Of a stretch of 64,000 nt of DNA, positions 1 to 12,310 are shown one piece after another. The DNA is taken from positions 1,088,533 through 1,152,532 of the forward strand of contig VUYV01000226.1 of NCBI GenBank assembly GCA_008711295.1, in the 5' to 3' direction. The DNA comes from Anarhynchus alexandrinus. Its lineage: Eukaryota; Chordata; Aves; Charadriiformes; Charadriidae. A program made the translations under genes and the position numbers. Positions within the stretch are counted from its first letter, which is position 1. Every line of letters starts with the position of its first letter. The notes under the pieces are model-generated. The model saw only the letters and a list, made by a program, of their open reading frames with translations. It did not search any database and was not told the origin of the DNA.

Positions 1-330
1 TGAGATCCCCGCTGTAACAATTAATTCATAAAGCTGCCAAAGACTTGCCGGCCTGCGGGAGTCAGGCTGGCATCCGTGATTAATGCGACTGGCAGGTGTG
101 TGGCCGGGGTTCCGCAGAGCCGGCCGTAGGGGGGGCATCGCAAATTACTTAACCCTGCCCAAGTGGGCTTTGTCAAGAGACCCCCTGTGAGCAGATAACA
201 AGAGGGAAATTGTAATTTTACAGCAATTCAACAGGTAATATCGAACGCCTCTCAGGGCGCTTTTTGCTTCAGCAGAGGAAAAGCGTTAGATATGATTGAA
301 GGGCACTCTCCATCTCACAGATCTGAAGTG
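1..330. promoter_or_regulatory. candidate conserved non-coding element at the window edge
   Basis: No gene is seen here. The block mixes AT-rich homeodomain-type words (AATTAATTC near 20, GATTAATG near 77, AAATTACTTAA near 142) with CpG-containing stretches, and it lacks any repeat. This texture is common in vertebrate developmental enhancers. The call is inference from composition and motif density only; it may continue to the left of the window. Confidence 0.22.
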
Positions 331-504
331 ATTCAAAGGAGTCGTTCCGTGAGCTGATGCAAAAGGAATTGACCCACAGCTTCTGTGCTTGGTTGTCCTG
401 GGTAGCTGCAACAGGGGAGGGAAAAACAGAAGAGCTAATTATCTGCCCTTGTTTTCTCTTTACAAGTCTTCGATGGAAGATCCAATAATATCAGGAGGTT
501 CAGG

Positions 505-610
505 AGGTGAACGAGCCGCTCCGCGGGCCGTGCTCAGTAACGCAGGCTGCGTTGGGGACCCGGCGGGAAGCCTGGCTGGGCCCGGATCAATAGCCTGTGC
601 GCCGAGCTTG
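505..610. promoter_or_regulatory. small CpG cluster
   Basis: About ten CpG dinucleotides fall in roughly 100 bases (for example CCGCTCCGCGGGCCG near 514-528, then CCCGGCGGG near 559 and GTGCGCCGAG near 597). The surrounding DNA is CpG-poor. The cluster is too short for a standard CpG island and has no convincing first exon beside it. It could be a small hypomethylated regulatory site or simply a GC-rich patch. Confidence 0.3.
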
Positions 611-1789
611 GCTCTAGGAGTTACGCTCTCCCACCAGGAGGAAGGGGGGGGCAGGCAAAGGGCCTCCAGTCGTGATTATCATCTCGTTAGGAGGGAAACA
701 GCAATTCAGTTTAATGAGGGAAAGAGGTGCTGTTCTGATGTAACCGCACTGTAACTTGACTAAGGGTAGCTTTATTTCAGGTTTTGTTGTTGTTGTGACT
801 GTTATAAACACGTGTATCTCTGCTGTCTGTCTCAGACATTTTGGCTTTTTTTGCCTTGATGTGGATTATTGTTGTTTAAGATTCAATGGATGAAACAGGG
901 TATTTTTTTATTTAGTATGGCAAATGGTAAACTAGTTTGTTTTGGTTTAAGTAGTTCAGCAAGTACCCCAGCTCCCCAGCACATCCAAGGGGGATACATC
1001 CTGCAGCATCCAAAGGGTGACACCAGAGTGGATTCCCGCTTGAGCTGCACAGACCCAGTAGGGTGCTGGTACCACTGGGATAGGAGCGATTCCATTTAGT
1101 GACTGCTGGTGACACTGAAGTCTCCCTGGCACGCAGGAAGGTGCTGGGCTCTATGGCTGCCAGCATCACACACCCGTGTGTATCTCCCTTTCCCTCTCTA
1201 TCCAAAGGCTTTGATTCACTGTATTCTGCTTGACTGATAAAAGACGTCTTCTTTTAAACCAGGCTGCCTGCCCTGTGTCACCACAGACCCCGGCAGGCTG
1301 CAGAGCTCCCCAGGGGAACAAAGTCTTTTTAAAGACTGGGAGTTTTGGGATTCCCTATGGAGGGAGGAGCAGCAGACTGAAGGCAGGCACTTGAGGGGAA
1401 AAGGCAAGCTCCCCACTGGTCCATGGCCCGTTTAAGGGGGTCTGGCAGGGCTTGGCACGTATCATTTGCATAATCGGGTACTTCGTATGAAGAGATTAGT
1501 TTTCTTGAATTCATACACTAAGTAATTTGAGAAACCATCTAGCATTCCAAATGTTGATAATAGATCTGGCTTTATGTTGGCATAAAACAAGATTATGCAT
1601 AGTTTTGTGTTAATACATATTTTAAATGTACTGTGATAATGGAGCGCCATCCTTCTTAGCCAGTCTAACCTGAAGAGAATTGGAGAATTTATAATGAAGT
1701 TAGAGCAAAGCTCAGTTTTGGTAATTTTTTTTTTTTTAAGTGTCAGCAAGGTAAAGAGGCTGATTTCTAATGAAGCTCTTTGTGTGCCT

Positions 1790-2000
1790 CTGAATTCATG
1801 ACAGCGAAAACAATTCTCTTAGCTCGCAGATTAGATTAGAATTGTAAAAATGAAATAAAATGCCATCTAGGTAAATGATCCACTACCACAGGTGTTGAAA
1901 AACAATCCTGAGTAGAAATGGTCTAGGCACCAAATAATTAAATTACGATGACAGATGATAGTTTAATACGGTGATCGTTATGAGACTTCTTGGTAGGCTT
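1790..2000. promoter_or_regulatory. candidate conserved non-coding element
   Basis: Unique AT-rich DNA with closely packed transcription-factor-like words: CAGATTAGATTAG near 1829, an AATAATTAAATTA run near 1934 and TTTAATACGGTGATCGTTATG near 1962. Several CpGs remain inside the AT-rich text, which is unusual for unselected AT-rich vertebrate DNA. It lies just left of the CpG cluster at 2030-2145. The function is inferred and no alignment is available. Confidence 0.22.
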
Positions 2001-2029
2001 GCAATCTTGAGCGCTGCTAGCAGCATTGG

Positions 2030-2145
2030 CTGGCACGTTTGGCGGGAGGCGGCGCAGAGGGCTGAAATGAGATTTCCATCTGACGGCTGTCAGTTTTGCA
2101 GGGCGAACTGCGGCGTTTGCTTCCCGTAGTACGCTGCGTAAAGCT
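2030..2145. promoter_or_regulatory. small CpG cluster
   Basis: A dense group of CpGs begins with GGCACGTTTGGCGGGAGGCG near 2032 and ends with CCGTAGTACGCTGCG near 2126. Local GC is clearly above the flanks. There is no repeat and no recognisable first exon. It sits about 200 bases upstream of the weak exon candidate at 2344-2558, so a regulatory role is conceivable but unproven. Confidence 0.28.
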
Positions 2146-2343
2146 GTGTTGTCTGTCTGTACGTGTTAGGCAGCTTCTTCACGTTATATAGCCTTATTGG
2201 GTACCAAATGTCTGTGTTCAAGGGTTGTAAACCAACTAGCTTTCCCTCTCCTTTGTTCAGATTTTTAATAGGTTAAAAGGCCAGTGCATAACAATTAAGA
2301 GCCAATGCCGTAAGTACTGAGCATGTTCAAATCTGATTCTCAG

Positions 2344-2558
2344 TGTCTGTGAAAGTTGGCAGACTGACACAGGCTGATCAAAAGAAACCCTGTGAAATCG
2401 GAGAAAGAGATGCATTCGTTATAGCCTCAGAAACATTGAGTTCTCGCTCTGTATCACCAGCAAACCTTCCCTCTGAACTAGGTGATCTTGCATTAAAGAA
2501 GAGGAAAAAGCAGCTGTTGGCCTTCAGGCAGACAGGAGTATTTTCTGTCCCAATAGAG
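2344..2558 (+). CDS. possible internal exon, unrecognised
   Basis: This is a weak candidate. A reading frame is open right across an interval bounded by an acceptor-like CTGATTCTCAG (ending 2343) and a donor-like GAG|GTATTT (GT at 2559-2560). Read from the second base of a codon, it gives about 71 residues that look protein-like: mixed charge, a Ser/Glu-rich middle and a basic KKRKKQLLAFRQ segment. The last codon is complete at the donor. I do not recognise the product. The acceptor has a short pyrimidine tract, and a 70-codon open frame is well within chance for 64 kb, so this is more likely fortuitous than real. Confidence 0.15.
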
Positions 2559-2837
2559 GTATTTGGGTTTTGACTACCAATTTATGTGCTTGAGGCACTG
2601 CAGAACCACCAGGCAGCAGCATGTGTTAGATATTTGATATCTAGGCCAATGCATCTGATCAGAATAGAGGCGAAAGGTGCCCTGATGTCAACGTACTGTT
2701 GACACTCACTCAAGTGTTTCCTGTTTTTCTTGAGATGGTTCACAGAGCACAGGTGACAGGGCAAAAGGGAGAAACTGGTCTCACAATGCAACCCTTACCC
2801 CATAATGATTTTTCTTCTTGGGGAAAAGCCAAGCTTT

Positions 2838-2927
2838 AAAAAAAAACAAAAACAAAAAAAAAACAACCAAAAAAAAACAACACCAAAACCAAACAACAAC
2901 AACCAAAAAAAGGCAAAACCCCCAAAA
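2838..2927. repeat. A/C-only low-complexity tract
   Basis: From 2838 to 2911 the plus strand contains only A and C (runs such as AAACAACCAAAAA and CCAAAACCAAACAACAAC), and the pattern resumes after two G bases to 2927. It is not a pure microsatellite because the period varies. Similar tracts recur at 10447, 29229, 60948 and 63860, and in G/T form at 5329, 15201, 20008, 45199 and 57436. The short open frames across it are artefacts of composition. Confidence 0.85.
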
Positions 2928-3419
2928 CTGTTTATTTTGGGGTCTCCTGTATTTTCTTCCCTTGCATTTACGAAGTTGCACATGCTCTGACAGACGGTGG
3001 TTTACCTGGGCAGCAGTGCAGATGGACAAGTTGGGAGGCAGCTCTAGGCGGTCAGTCTGCTGGCGTTAGGCTAGCAGAGTCGCGGCACTTGCAGCATCTC
3101 AGGAAATAAATCACTTGCTAACGAGGCCGTTCAGTTTAAGAAGCCCATTGTTTCTCATCAGAACACAAACCAAGAAAGGACAGGTTGCAGCAGAAGCAGC
3201 TTTACTGCCATAAGTTAAACCCAAGAGTTGTTTGGGGTTCACAGTTGCTCTCCCATCCGATCAGTGGAAGATCAGAACGAGTCAGAGACATCACAGAAAG
3301 CATTAAGTCATGGTAGAATACAGCTTCACTGCTGAGCTTTGCTTTCACAAGAGAATTTATTTAGATTGTCCTGTTGCCTCTCTTGATCTGAATTTAGTAG
3401 GCGTAAGTATGCAACCTTG

Positions 3420-3900
3420 AACGTGAAGGCAAATGTTGCAACCAGTGGAAAGCCTCTCTATTAGATGGCAGAATAATTATTACCGATTTTCATGAGCTAT
3501 ATTGATTTGAGTGTAGAACTTATTAGTTGGTATCTCTAACACACTGTAGTGTTAAAATTCATCAATACAGGTCTCATAAATGCCAATATGTAACAGCAGG
3601 TGCTGCTGTAATTTAGTGAATCATTATAATTTCTATTTAGTAAATCAGTTGCCATCACTGTTAATGTTTAATCTGTTAGTGCATCACCCAGCAGTATAAG
3701 AGGAATGAGGCTGCAAACACATTTTCAGTAAATATGATATAAATACTGTGACTCCTGCTATTCAGTACATCCCATATGTTAGCTGTTGATAACTATGATT
3801 TTTCTATAAATACAGCATTGTACCCTGACCTTTAAAAGGATGAGATGTAAAATTGAGAAATTTACCGTGATAAATATCTTTTGAAAGAAAGTGAAAAGGA
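3420..3900. promoter_or_regulatory. candidate conserved non-coding element
   Basis: About 480 bases of AT-rich unique sequence hold no usable open frame but many regulatory-looking words: AATAATTATTA near 3472, TAATTTAGTGAATCATTATAA near 3610, TTAATGTTTAATC near 3661, and a MEF2-like CTATAAATA near 3804. A short hairpin (ACAGCAG/CTGCTGT) lies near 3592. Density and lack of decay suggest constraint, but this is inference without a comparative alignment. Confidence 0.28.
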
Positions 3901-5328
3901 TCTGAATTTAGGATTGAGCAAGGGGAAAGGTTATTAAAGATAAGTATGTGCTTCTCTTAATGAGTTCTTAGGACTCGACCTGGGTTAAATAGGAAATTCT
4001 GATCTTGAGCGTGCATTTGTTCAGGGGAGGGATGTCTCCTGACATGAGCAAAACTGTCAAGCCTTGATTTGGGTGTGTTTGGATGGGATTTCAAGAGCTC
4101 CCAAGTATATGATAGTGTTGTCATCCGAAGGTAAGATTGTAAACCCTGCGAAGATGCCTGGTCTAGCAGGGATCTGCTGAGCTCAGGTGATGTGGCAGCC
4201 TTCATACAGCACCACTGGCTCCGTGTGCCCCTCCCCAGGGGGCTTGGTGAGTTTGGGAAGCCTGTCCTCCTGCCATGAGACGATTGCTGCTGCCCCTGCT
4301 AGCTATTTTGCAGTTAACTCAGGGATCTTTAAATGATCTGCTCTCGTGCTCCTCAGGTGCGGAGGAGATAAATAGTGTGTGCCCAGGTGCCAGGAGGTGG
4401 TGGTGCCCCAGGGCTGTGTCCCAGGACAGATTCTGCCATCTTGCACAGCAGCCTTTCCCTGTTTTGTGGCCTGACATGCAGCAGTCGTGTGACAGATGTG
4501 CATCACCTGCCTTATTGCACGATCCGGCTTTTCCCATGTCCCCCCGCACACAAATAGCGTGAAGCGTGGCAGCGCAGAGCCGTGTCCTAGGGGCTCACAG
4601 GATGGAGAACTGCAGGGAGAGACCTCAATCCAGGGAAGCTGTTGTGGCAAACCGCCCCCATACCGGAACCACCCTTGTGCCAAAGGGTTCACACCGTTGC
4701 GTGTCCAACTTAACTCTCACTCACTGGTAATTAGGCAGCTGGCCTTGCTTCACATGGGCCACTGCTAGTTTTAACTCTGCAGCAACATAATTCATTTTGA
4801 AGCATGTTTTAAGCTGATTGTGGCCAGCTCTTCGTACCAAGGCTCTCGGGATTGCCAGTGGCTCTAAATGAGTGACTAGTAAACGAAGGGTCGCAAACTG
4901 CTGGAAGTCAGAAAATGCTGATCCGTGGAAAGGCCTTTGGTAACCATTGCCTCCAGTGCTCACAGCTTAGTAAAAACAAAACCACTGATTCTTATTTCTG
5001 TGGGAAAAGACACTTTGAGTGATTTCTCTAAAGTTTTTGATCATTTAAAGGTTAGCGATTTTAAAGACAACACCAAGGTAAATGGGAAACTCGCCTCCGT
5101 ATGGCCAAAGTTTTCCTGTCTAATTCAGAATCACGGTCACTTTCTGACCTGGGTCAAGAGGAAGGCATAGCCTTTGCTTGTGACAGATGAGACGGTGAAA
5201 AGCTCTAACTTACAATGAGCAGAAATAGTGTTTCCCAGAGTAATAACCCATCCTTCCTCACGGGACACTTCTCCTGCCTGCCTGGTCCCTGCAGCCTTCG
5301 GGTGAAGTTCGCCCACAGGGGCCCTGAC

Positions 5329-5361
5329 TTTGGTTTTGTTGGGTGGTGTGTGGTTTGGGGG
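5329..5361. repeat. G/T-only low-complexity tract
   Basis: Thirty-three consecutive plus-strand bases are only G or T, including GGGTGGTGTGTGGTTTGGGGG. It is the reverse-orientation form of the A/C tracts found elsewhere in the window. Confidence 0.75.
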
Positions 5362-8300
5362 AGGACAGGGGTTGACCCAAGGCTAGCACAGAAATAAGCA
5401 ACAGTGTTCTGCCAAACCTATTTTTGAAATCACAGGGGGAGTCAGTTTAACAGACATTGACTCACTGAAGAAGCAACCAGAATTCAGTTTCAGACAGAGG
5501 TTAAGGGCTGCCGAACTTCTCCTCAGGTCCAAAGCATTTGCCTCATCATTACTATTGACATTTCTATATTTAAGAGGGTCTGAGGCTTAAATAAGCTATT
5601 TTATTAGCCACTGCCCAGCTTTGGAGTTTTCTGCACGGGGAGGTGTGTATCCATTAGTCTTTTGGACAATTTTACTGTAATTGCTGTCATCCTAAACCAT
5701 CTCCCACCCCCTGCCTGTGTGTTCTCTTCCTCCCAAATGGCATGGAAAATAGTCCGGAGTATCTAGAGACTTTATTCCTAGTTATTTCAAAGTAGTATCA
5801 ACTTAATCCAGAGGAGCTTGTTTATGGTTTTTTTGTTGATATTATTTTTTATGCTTGAGTGTAAGAGGAACCATATGTTTGCTAGCATAGCTGGCTCCCG
5901 AGCACGCCTCATCTTTGCAGTTATCTCTTTGGTTACAGCCAGAGGTGAAAGATGCTTCAGCCTTGCTGTTCTTAACGTTGGGCCGCACAAGATACTCACA
6001 GCTTCTCTTAGAGTGAAGGTTTCCTAAGGATATTCCTCTTTTCTGCTAAGCCTTCGGTTCCTGTTGGCAACATCATCTCGTCTGCATAATTCGTCATTTT
6101 CTCCTGATCATAAACCCTTATGCGAAGGAAAGTATTTAGTAATGAGCCCCACACCGCGTCAGGGTGTGCGCTCTCCCGTTTGGATTGAGAACTCCAGTTA
6201 AAATGGGCTTTGCTTCCCTTCAGGAGAGGGTCTCTCTGTATGCCTGGTAACGGGAGGAATGCCAGCCCGGCATCCAGTCTCTGGTGAGGGGGAGTGACTT
6301 TGGGTTCATTCCAAAGAAACCCACTTACCTTTCCTTCCTTTCCATTCTCTGTCCCTCACAGCTGCTTCTCCCAGAGAACTGCTGCAACAAATATTAATAA
6401 AATACTACTGTCATTTTCCAAGTGAGCTATTTGCAGTGCCTGATAGCACAGCATTTTACCAAAATTAAACAGTACTTGATTGGAATTAAAAATACCTTCC
6501 CCAGGTTAAGATCTTATCGTTGAAGAGTCAAAAAAATGCTGAATTGTCTGATTCTGATTCAGTTAAAAATACCCTCTTTCCTGTATGCCTTCTGATACGT
6601 AAGCCTGCTGATAGAACTCCATGAAACTCAGCTGGGGTGGGGGAATGGAAATAGCCTGTTTCATTTGCTTCTTTTTCTGCCCTCAAGGCAAAATTCACAA
6701 CATACAATATGGAAATGCTGGTTCCAGTGACATGTTTTAAACCACTCTCCAATCTGGCTACAATTTTAATATAAGCATCACATTAGCAAGTGTTTCATCT
6801 CCCAAAAATATCTCCTTAGGTTTTTAAATGTAGTTTCTTAAAGCTTTCACGACAGTTCAAGTCTATATTATTTCTTTCGTCCCCCATTCTTTCCACCTCC
6901 TGCCGTCCTCACCAGCTTGGCAACGTTTCCTTGGCCCTTTGGTGACCGAACTTTCTCTCGCTGGTAGGAAATTATAGCTCAAGTCTGTTTTCTTCCAATC
7001 CACGGGAAGCAGGAAGAAACCTTGCATATCATGACTAAGTGACATTTAGCACATTGAGGATAATCAGTTTCAGCTCTTTTTGAGCAGGCGCTGGTAGATT
7101 TAAGAAGTCAACACAGTAGGAAGTGTCTTACCCACAACAATCTGCCTACTCAGAAACAGGGACTTGGACTTAATTTAATCTATAGCTCCTTTAAAGTGAC
7201 AGTGTCGGTAAATGGGATGCTCGTTTGCATCTCCGTTTCTGGAAACCTCTTGCTGGTTCTGCTCTGTGGCACTGCGGGTCCGGGTAACTGGGACTGCAGG
7301 GATAATGTTATTATCGGCAAGTCGCACGTCTCCGAGGAACTACTGTGGGCTGTGCTTTCAGAAGACCCTTAACGATCCCTCCCGCACCCTGGAGGCACCA
7401 ATCAATACCTGACTTTCTCTTGCTGGTGTCATCTGCACAGGATATTGGCAGCATCTCCCACAGCAGGTGCTCATTAAGAAAACACAAGCTTTCCCCGTTC
7501 AGACCTCCATTCACACAGTGCTTTGTGTCTGCATAATTCCTTGTGCCTAACGTTTTCCAGGAGAGCAAATGAGATCGTAGAATCGGGCAAATGCACTTGC
7601 GTAAATTCACCCTGGAGACCTGGCTATCGGCTAACCCCAGCTCACGTGATCGAGCCGTGTTTATGATTTATTGTTCACATGCTTACGCGTACATGGCCTT
7701 TTTCAGAGGGAAAACATACAACAGCAAATTCAGTGAAGCTCTTCTGAGGGTACGACATGGGGAAGTACAAGATAATGGATGAGGAGGATGGACTAGGAGA
7801 TGTTTGAGACATGGTTTAGGGGAGGAAAGGAAGGAAATAGGATCAAAATCTTACTGTGCTTCACAATTTATATATATAGCAGTCATATCCCCAAACAAGT
7901 TGGGCCACATACTACTCTTAATTATACTGAGAGAACAACCGATGAACTCTTACAATGCCAACTCGGGTAGCGAGAAGATTAGAACAATTGAAGGACTGGG
8001 AAAGAGACATCTTCAAGTTGCATATTGAATTGCAGAGGGGCACGTGAATACACTCCCAGGGGCAGTAAATGCAGATGGTAAAGGTTCACTACTGGCAGCA
8101 ACGTGAGAGAGAAGGCGGCACAAGAGAAGGCAAAACTAAATGATGAGAGGCAGAAGAGAAGTGTTTCCTTCAGTAGGCACCACTGGAGCTGTTTACAATG
8201 TGCGGGTTACAATGTACAGGGCAAAATGTGCAATATTTTTCATGACTCATTGCTTTTAGTGACAATCCCGTTGGTATTGGGAATTGCATATCTCTGCAGG

Positions 8301-8569
8301 TCTGTTTGCTTAATGTTTGCATAAAAAGAAACACATAAGTTTAAAAGTCAGACATAAACTCTGCTTTATTCGGCCTCTCCTTCAAGTACTTGCTGTGTTT
8401 CTAGTCGTTTGAAGGCCAGATGAGGCAGGGAACTGCAGTCAATTTAAGATGCTGATTGGGATGATCAATGATTAACATGTTCAAATATGTTTTTAAGGTC
8501 ACATTTGGCTCTGTTAAAGTATATTTTCTTTGAATGAGATGGCTGATCTGGATTCCTCAGTATAATCAC

Positions 8570-8990
8570 CCTTTTTTCTTCTTTATTTACCTATGTTACC
8601 CACGGGTTTTAGTAGCAGTAATTTATTTGCGTCTGGAGCGTGGATGAAAGTGTTGAAAAATATAGGGAGACTCGTAACAATTTATTAGGAAACCCCATTA
8701 AAAACATCTTTTAATGATTCTTCCTTTGGCAAGCTAACACTTTAATTTTTTTCAGTTGATTTGTTATTAATGTGTTTTTAACCAGAGTATTATGCTGCAG
8801 TACATCAAACCCTGTACAAAAACTTAAACTTATTGCGATGATGAAACGATCATTATCAATCAAACGTGGTTTTGTTATGGAGTAAAACCAGGGGATTTCC
8901 TTTGCTTTTTGTTTTGGTTTTGACAAGATCTATTTCCCGTAAAAATATTAGCTGACATTAATTATACTTATCTAATGTAAAGCTTCGTCA
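8570..8990. promoter_or_regulatory. candidate conserved non-coding element
   Basis: AT-rich unique DNA with preserved CpG-containing words, for example TTATTTGCGTCTGGAGCG near 8622 and ATTGCGATGATGAAACGATC near 8831, the latter followed by TTATCAATCAAACG. AT-rich blocks that keep CpGs are often constrained. The minus-strand open frame across part of it has no recognisable domain. This is inference only. Confidence 0.22.
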
Positions 8991-10446
8991 GATGCATTTC
9001 TTGCAATCTTGCAGGTTGTTTGCAGCACAAGAGTAACACTTGTCCTCCTGATCTAGTTTGGTGTCTAAGAGCTACACCGTGCTTTGCTGTGAGGATGCGC
9101 TAGGTAGATTATTATTGTCAAAGCAAGTCTTTATTTTGCTGTGGAAAATAAGAATGTTTCATCTTATCTATTATCACAGGAAGTGAGAGATCCCTCACTG
9201 AAACTCAGTGTATCCTTTCGCTGTTTTTCTCTCATCATTTGTTACATCTTCTTTAGTCGCTATCTAACTGTATCGACAGCATCTCTTGGTCTGCGTTGTC
9301 AGTTTTTGTAAATGTGGTACGTGTGAAAGTAGAAACAAAATAGAAGAACAGTGAAAAACAATCTGTGACTTGTACCTTAAGCAATTAAATGTCATCAAAT
9401 ATATTTTACATATCTTATCATACCTGTCACTGGCTCAGGGTCAGCTGCTCCTCTGTCTCTTTCCGGCTCCCTGCGTGTGCTGTCTTTACCTGGGCCGGAT
9501 GAGGTGCACCGTTCTGCCGTGCTTAGACTCTGCCTTTGGTGACGGTTTCCTTTGTCTCACCCATATCATCCCGAAGATGTAACTGAGTTTGGGAATCTGC
9601 ACTCCAACAAACCCTGTAGTGCCTTGGGTGTGTTTCCAGAACCAACGAGCTGTTTGTTTTCCGAACAGGAGCAAGGCATGACAAGTAAAAGGGTTTTGAA
9701 AAGGCAGTCTGCGTTAGTGCCTCCCCATTTATTCCTGGCCCATTCCGCCCCTTCTATTATTTCTGCATAACTCTGTGTACGGGCATGTGATGAAGTTTGA
9801 AGAACTGATCTAGAGTGAAAACTTCTGTTCTCCAATGCTGTTTATCATAATGGCACACGGGCACGTGCGCTGGCACGAGTGGGGATTGTCTGTGGGGGAT
9901 GGGATGCAATGCAAGCGCGGGGCACTGGGGACACTTAGGCTGGCTCTGCCCCCAGGAGCAATGCTTCCAAACCTGTCACCTTTACCCAAGAGACTTAGGC
10001 CTTTTGGGAAGCCACCGCTTTAACTGGGTGGTGGGACGGGTTTGGGTGTGGGTTTCGAGGCTGTGTATTGAGTAACAGTATAAAATAGAAATGAAGATTC
10101 TAGTTTCAATATATCTTAAGGGACCTTCTGAAAACAGGCTCTGCAGCACATTTTCCTTTGTTTACTAATCAATAGATAGGTCTTAGGCTTACAGTTGTTT
10201 CCAATCCTAGCCTTAAGTGGTCACAGATCACTAACCTTTGGGTCATGCTGCACGGTTCAACTGTATGCCCAAGTGGCTAAAAAAGCTAGGACCCGATCGA
10301 TGTGGATTCAGTGGCACTGACAATAGGAGTTATGCTTATTACATTGATTTTGGATGGGTTTTTTCCTAAAACATTGACGGCTGCTAGTTTTGATTTCCCT
10401 TGATGAGCTGTTTCAGGTATCTTGACAGGAGAAGTGTGTGTAGGGG

Positions 10447-10530
10447 AAAAAAAAAAAAAAAAAAAACCCCAACCAACATCACCACCCCAAAACCAAACAA
10501 CAACAAAAAACAAACGAACAAGCAAACCCC
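10447..10530. repeat. poly(A) run followed by A/C tract
   Basis: Twenty consecutive A bases (10447-10466) run directly into CCCCAACCAACA and then an A/C text to about 10530, with only isolated T and G interruptions. The form A(n)-CCCC-AACC resembles the tracts at 2838 and 60948. Avian CR1 elements do not end in poly(A), so this is not a normal CR1 tail, and no retrogene or SINE body is visible next to it. Confidence 0.85.
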
Positions 10531-11559
10531 AACATTATTACTTTATTAGTGGTGTGGCGCTGAGTTGTTGATGAGAAGGAGGTAATGCTGCTACTACTGC
10601 TCACGAGCTTCAGCTCCATCCCAGCTACCAGCATCGCACCTTATGCTTTTGGCTAATGTCTGGTGAAAATCACCTGCCTCAGGGAAGAGGCACTCATCCT
10701 TTTTTCTTCTGTCCTAGATTCAGAGTCAAGCAAAATTACATTTGTGTTTCAGAAACTTAACGTAGCACATGTTCAACTTCAGGGCCCAAGAAGTCTGAAA
10801 AGAAGTAGCTCTGTTTTCAGAGCTTGATTCAGCTGCTTTTTCACAAGGAGGGTGTTTAGTCAGTGGGATTGCTGTGGAAGGTCCTCAAAATGTTGGCAAG
10901 AGTTGCCAGCGCATAGTCACATGTGGAATTCTTTATTTTTCATTTTGATGCATTAAAGGCCTATTCTCGCTGCCTGTTTCAGAAAAGCAGCTCTCACTAG
11001 ATGTCCTGAGTAGACAGTGAGTGGTGGGACTCCCAAATCTCCACTCCTGAAGGTAATTCAGAGCTCCTGAGTGAGGTCCTGGCTTAGCCTTACCTTCTGG
11101 AAGCACCTTCAGAGCTAGACAAGGCTCCTATGAAAAGTAACCTCTTAGCGCATCCCTGACCCTCTAATACTGTAAATATTTCATGGTGCAACTATTCCTT
11201 CTTCTAAAGTTTAGCTAGACTGAAATCATTGAAACTGTTGCTTGTTTTGTAAAATATGACTTCTGGAGGTCCCAAATTTGAGTGAGGAACTCTAGAGCCA
11301 TTTCACTGCAGGTAGCTAACAGGATCGGTTACCTTAGCAAAGCAGGTGGTTTTCCAACCCCTCTCTCTAGTATTAGATTGACAGCATGGTATATGCAAAC
11401 CAGAAACATGTCCTTCGTAAAGAACTACTAAGTGTAAATCACAATATTCTCTGCCTCTAGATATTAGCAGGACTAATTTGAAAGGGAGAAGGGGGAACTG
11501 CTAATTTAAATAAAACAAACAGAGCAATCAGTGTTTAATCTTTTATTAAATATTTTGCC

Positions 11560-12310
11560 ACTTGTGCTAGAGAAACAGCTGGTAATTTTTCAAGTAGAAA
11601 TTTGCCACTTTGCAGGGGGAAAACAGATTTGTCCGTGAAAAATGTACAGAAAAATGTCATAGGAGCATCATGGTGGGAGCCAGTGGTGAAACCTGATCTT
11701 CAGTCTTCATGATTAACAAAGTATTCTATTTTTCATACGTGTATATGTAATTATTTTGTGTGGTTCTGTTTAAAAGCTTTGTTTGCGTTTCCAAATGGGG
11801 TAGAGTGTAATTAGGTGCAGAAGGATGGAAATGACCTCTGATTGCACCTTATCTTGTTGTTTTATATTCTGGTGCAGCAACGAGTAACCTGTTAATATGG
11901 TGCATTTCACACCTCATTGCTGACCCTATTAAAAGTTTTTATCTCTAATTCCTTAGTAAATATTAATGTACAGTATTCACTAGTATCTGTCTGTTTCATT
12001 TACTTTACCCATTTTTCTTTGTAATTCATTTTATTCCCTTTATCCTATGGTGATTCTAATCAAAGCCAAATCCAGTTGTTTTAATGATCAGTTTTTATTA
12101 GTCCTTCAGGCAAACTGCACTGCAGAGATATGTCATTGGAGCCCAATATTATTATGGCTCTACAGAAATGATTAATTTAACCTTTTTGCATATTGCAAGA
12201 ATTAAAAACATAATAAATCAGCGGAGGTTTATTATACTAAGTGATGTATGTAACCTATTAGCTATTTTGTTTGTTTTAGTTGTACAGTACTTGTCAAGAT
12301 TTCTTAAAAA
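11560..12310. promoter_or_regulatory. candidate cluster of conserved non-coding elements
   Basis: A long AT-rich unique stretch with no usable open frame. It includes TGATTGCACCTTATC near 11839, GTTAATATGGTGCATTTCACACC near 11891, AGTAAATATTAATGTACAG near 11955, TTTTGCATATTGC near 12184 and GGAGGTTTATTATAC near 12223. The text is dense in homeobox- and POU-type words and has no repeat signature. It may be one or several enhancers, on inference only. Confidence 0.27.

Noticed and set aside
4232..4243. CTCF-like core TCCCCAGGGGGC
   Set aside because: At least two positions differ from the preferred core and the flanks do not match, so the call is not supported.
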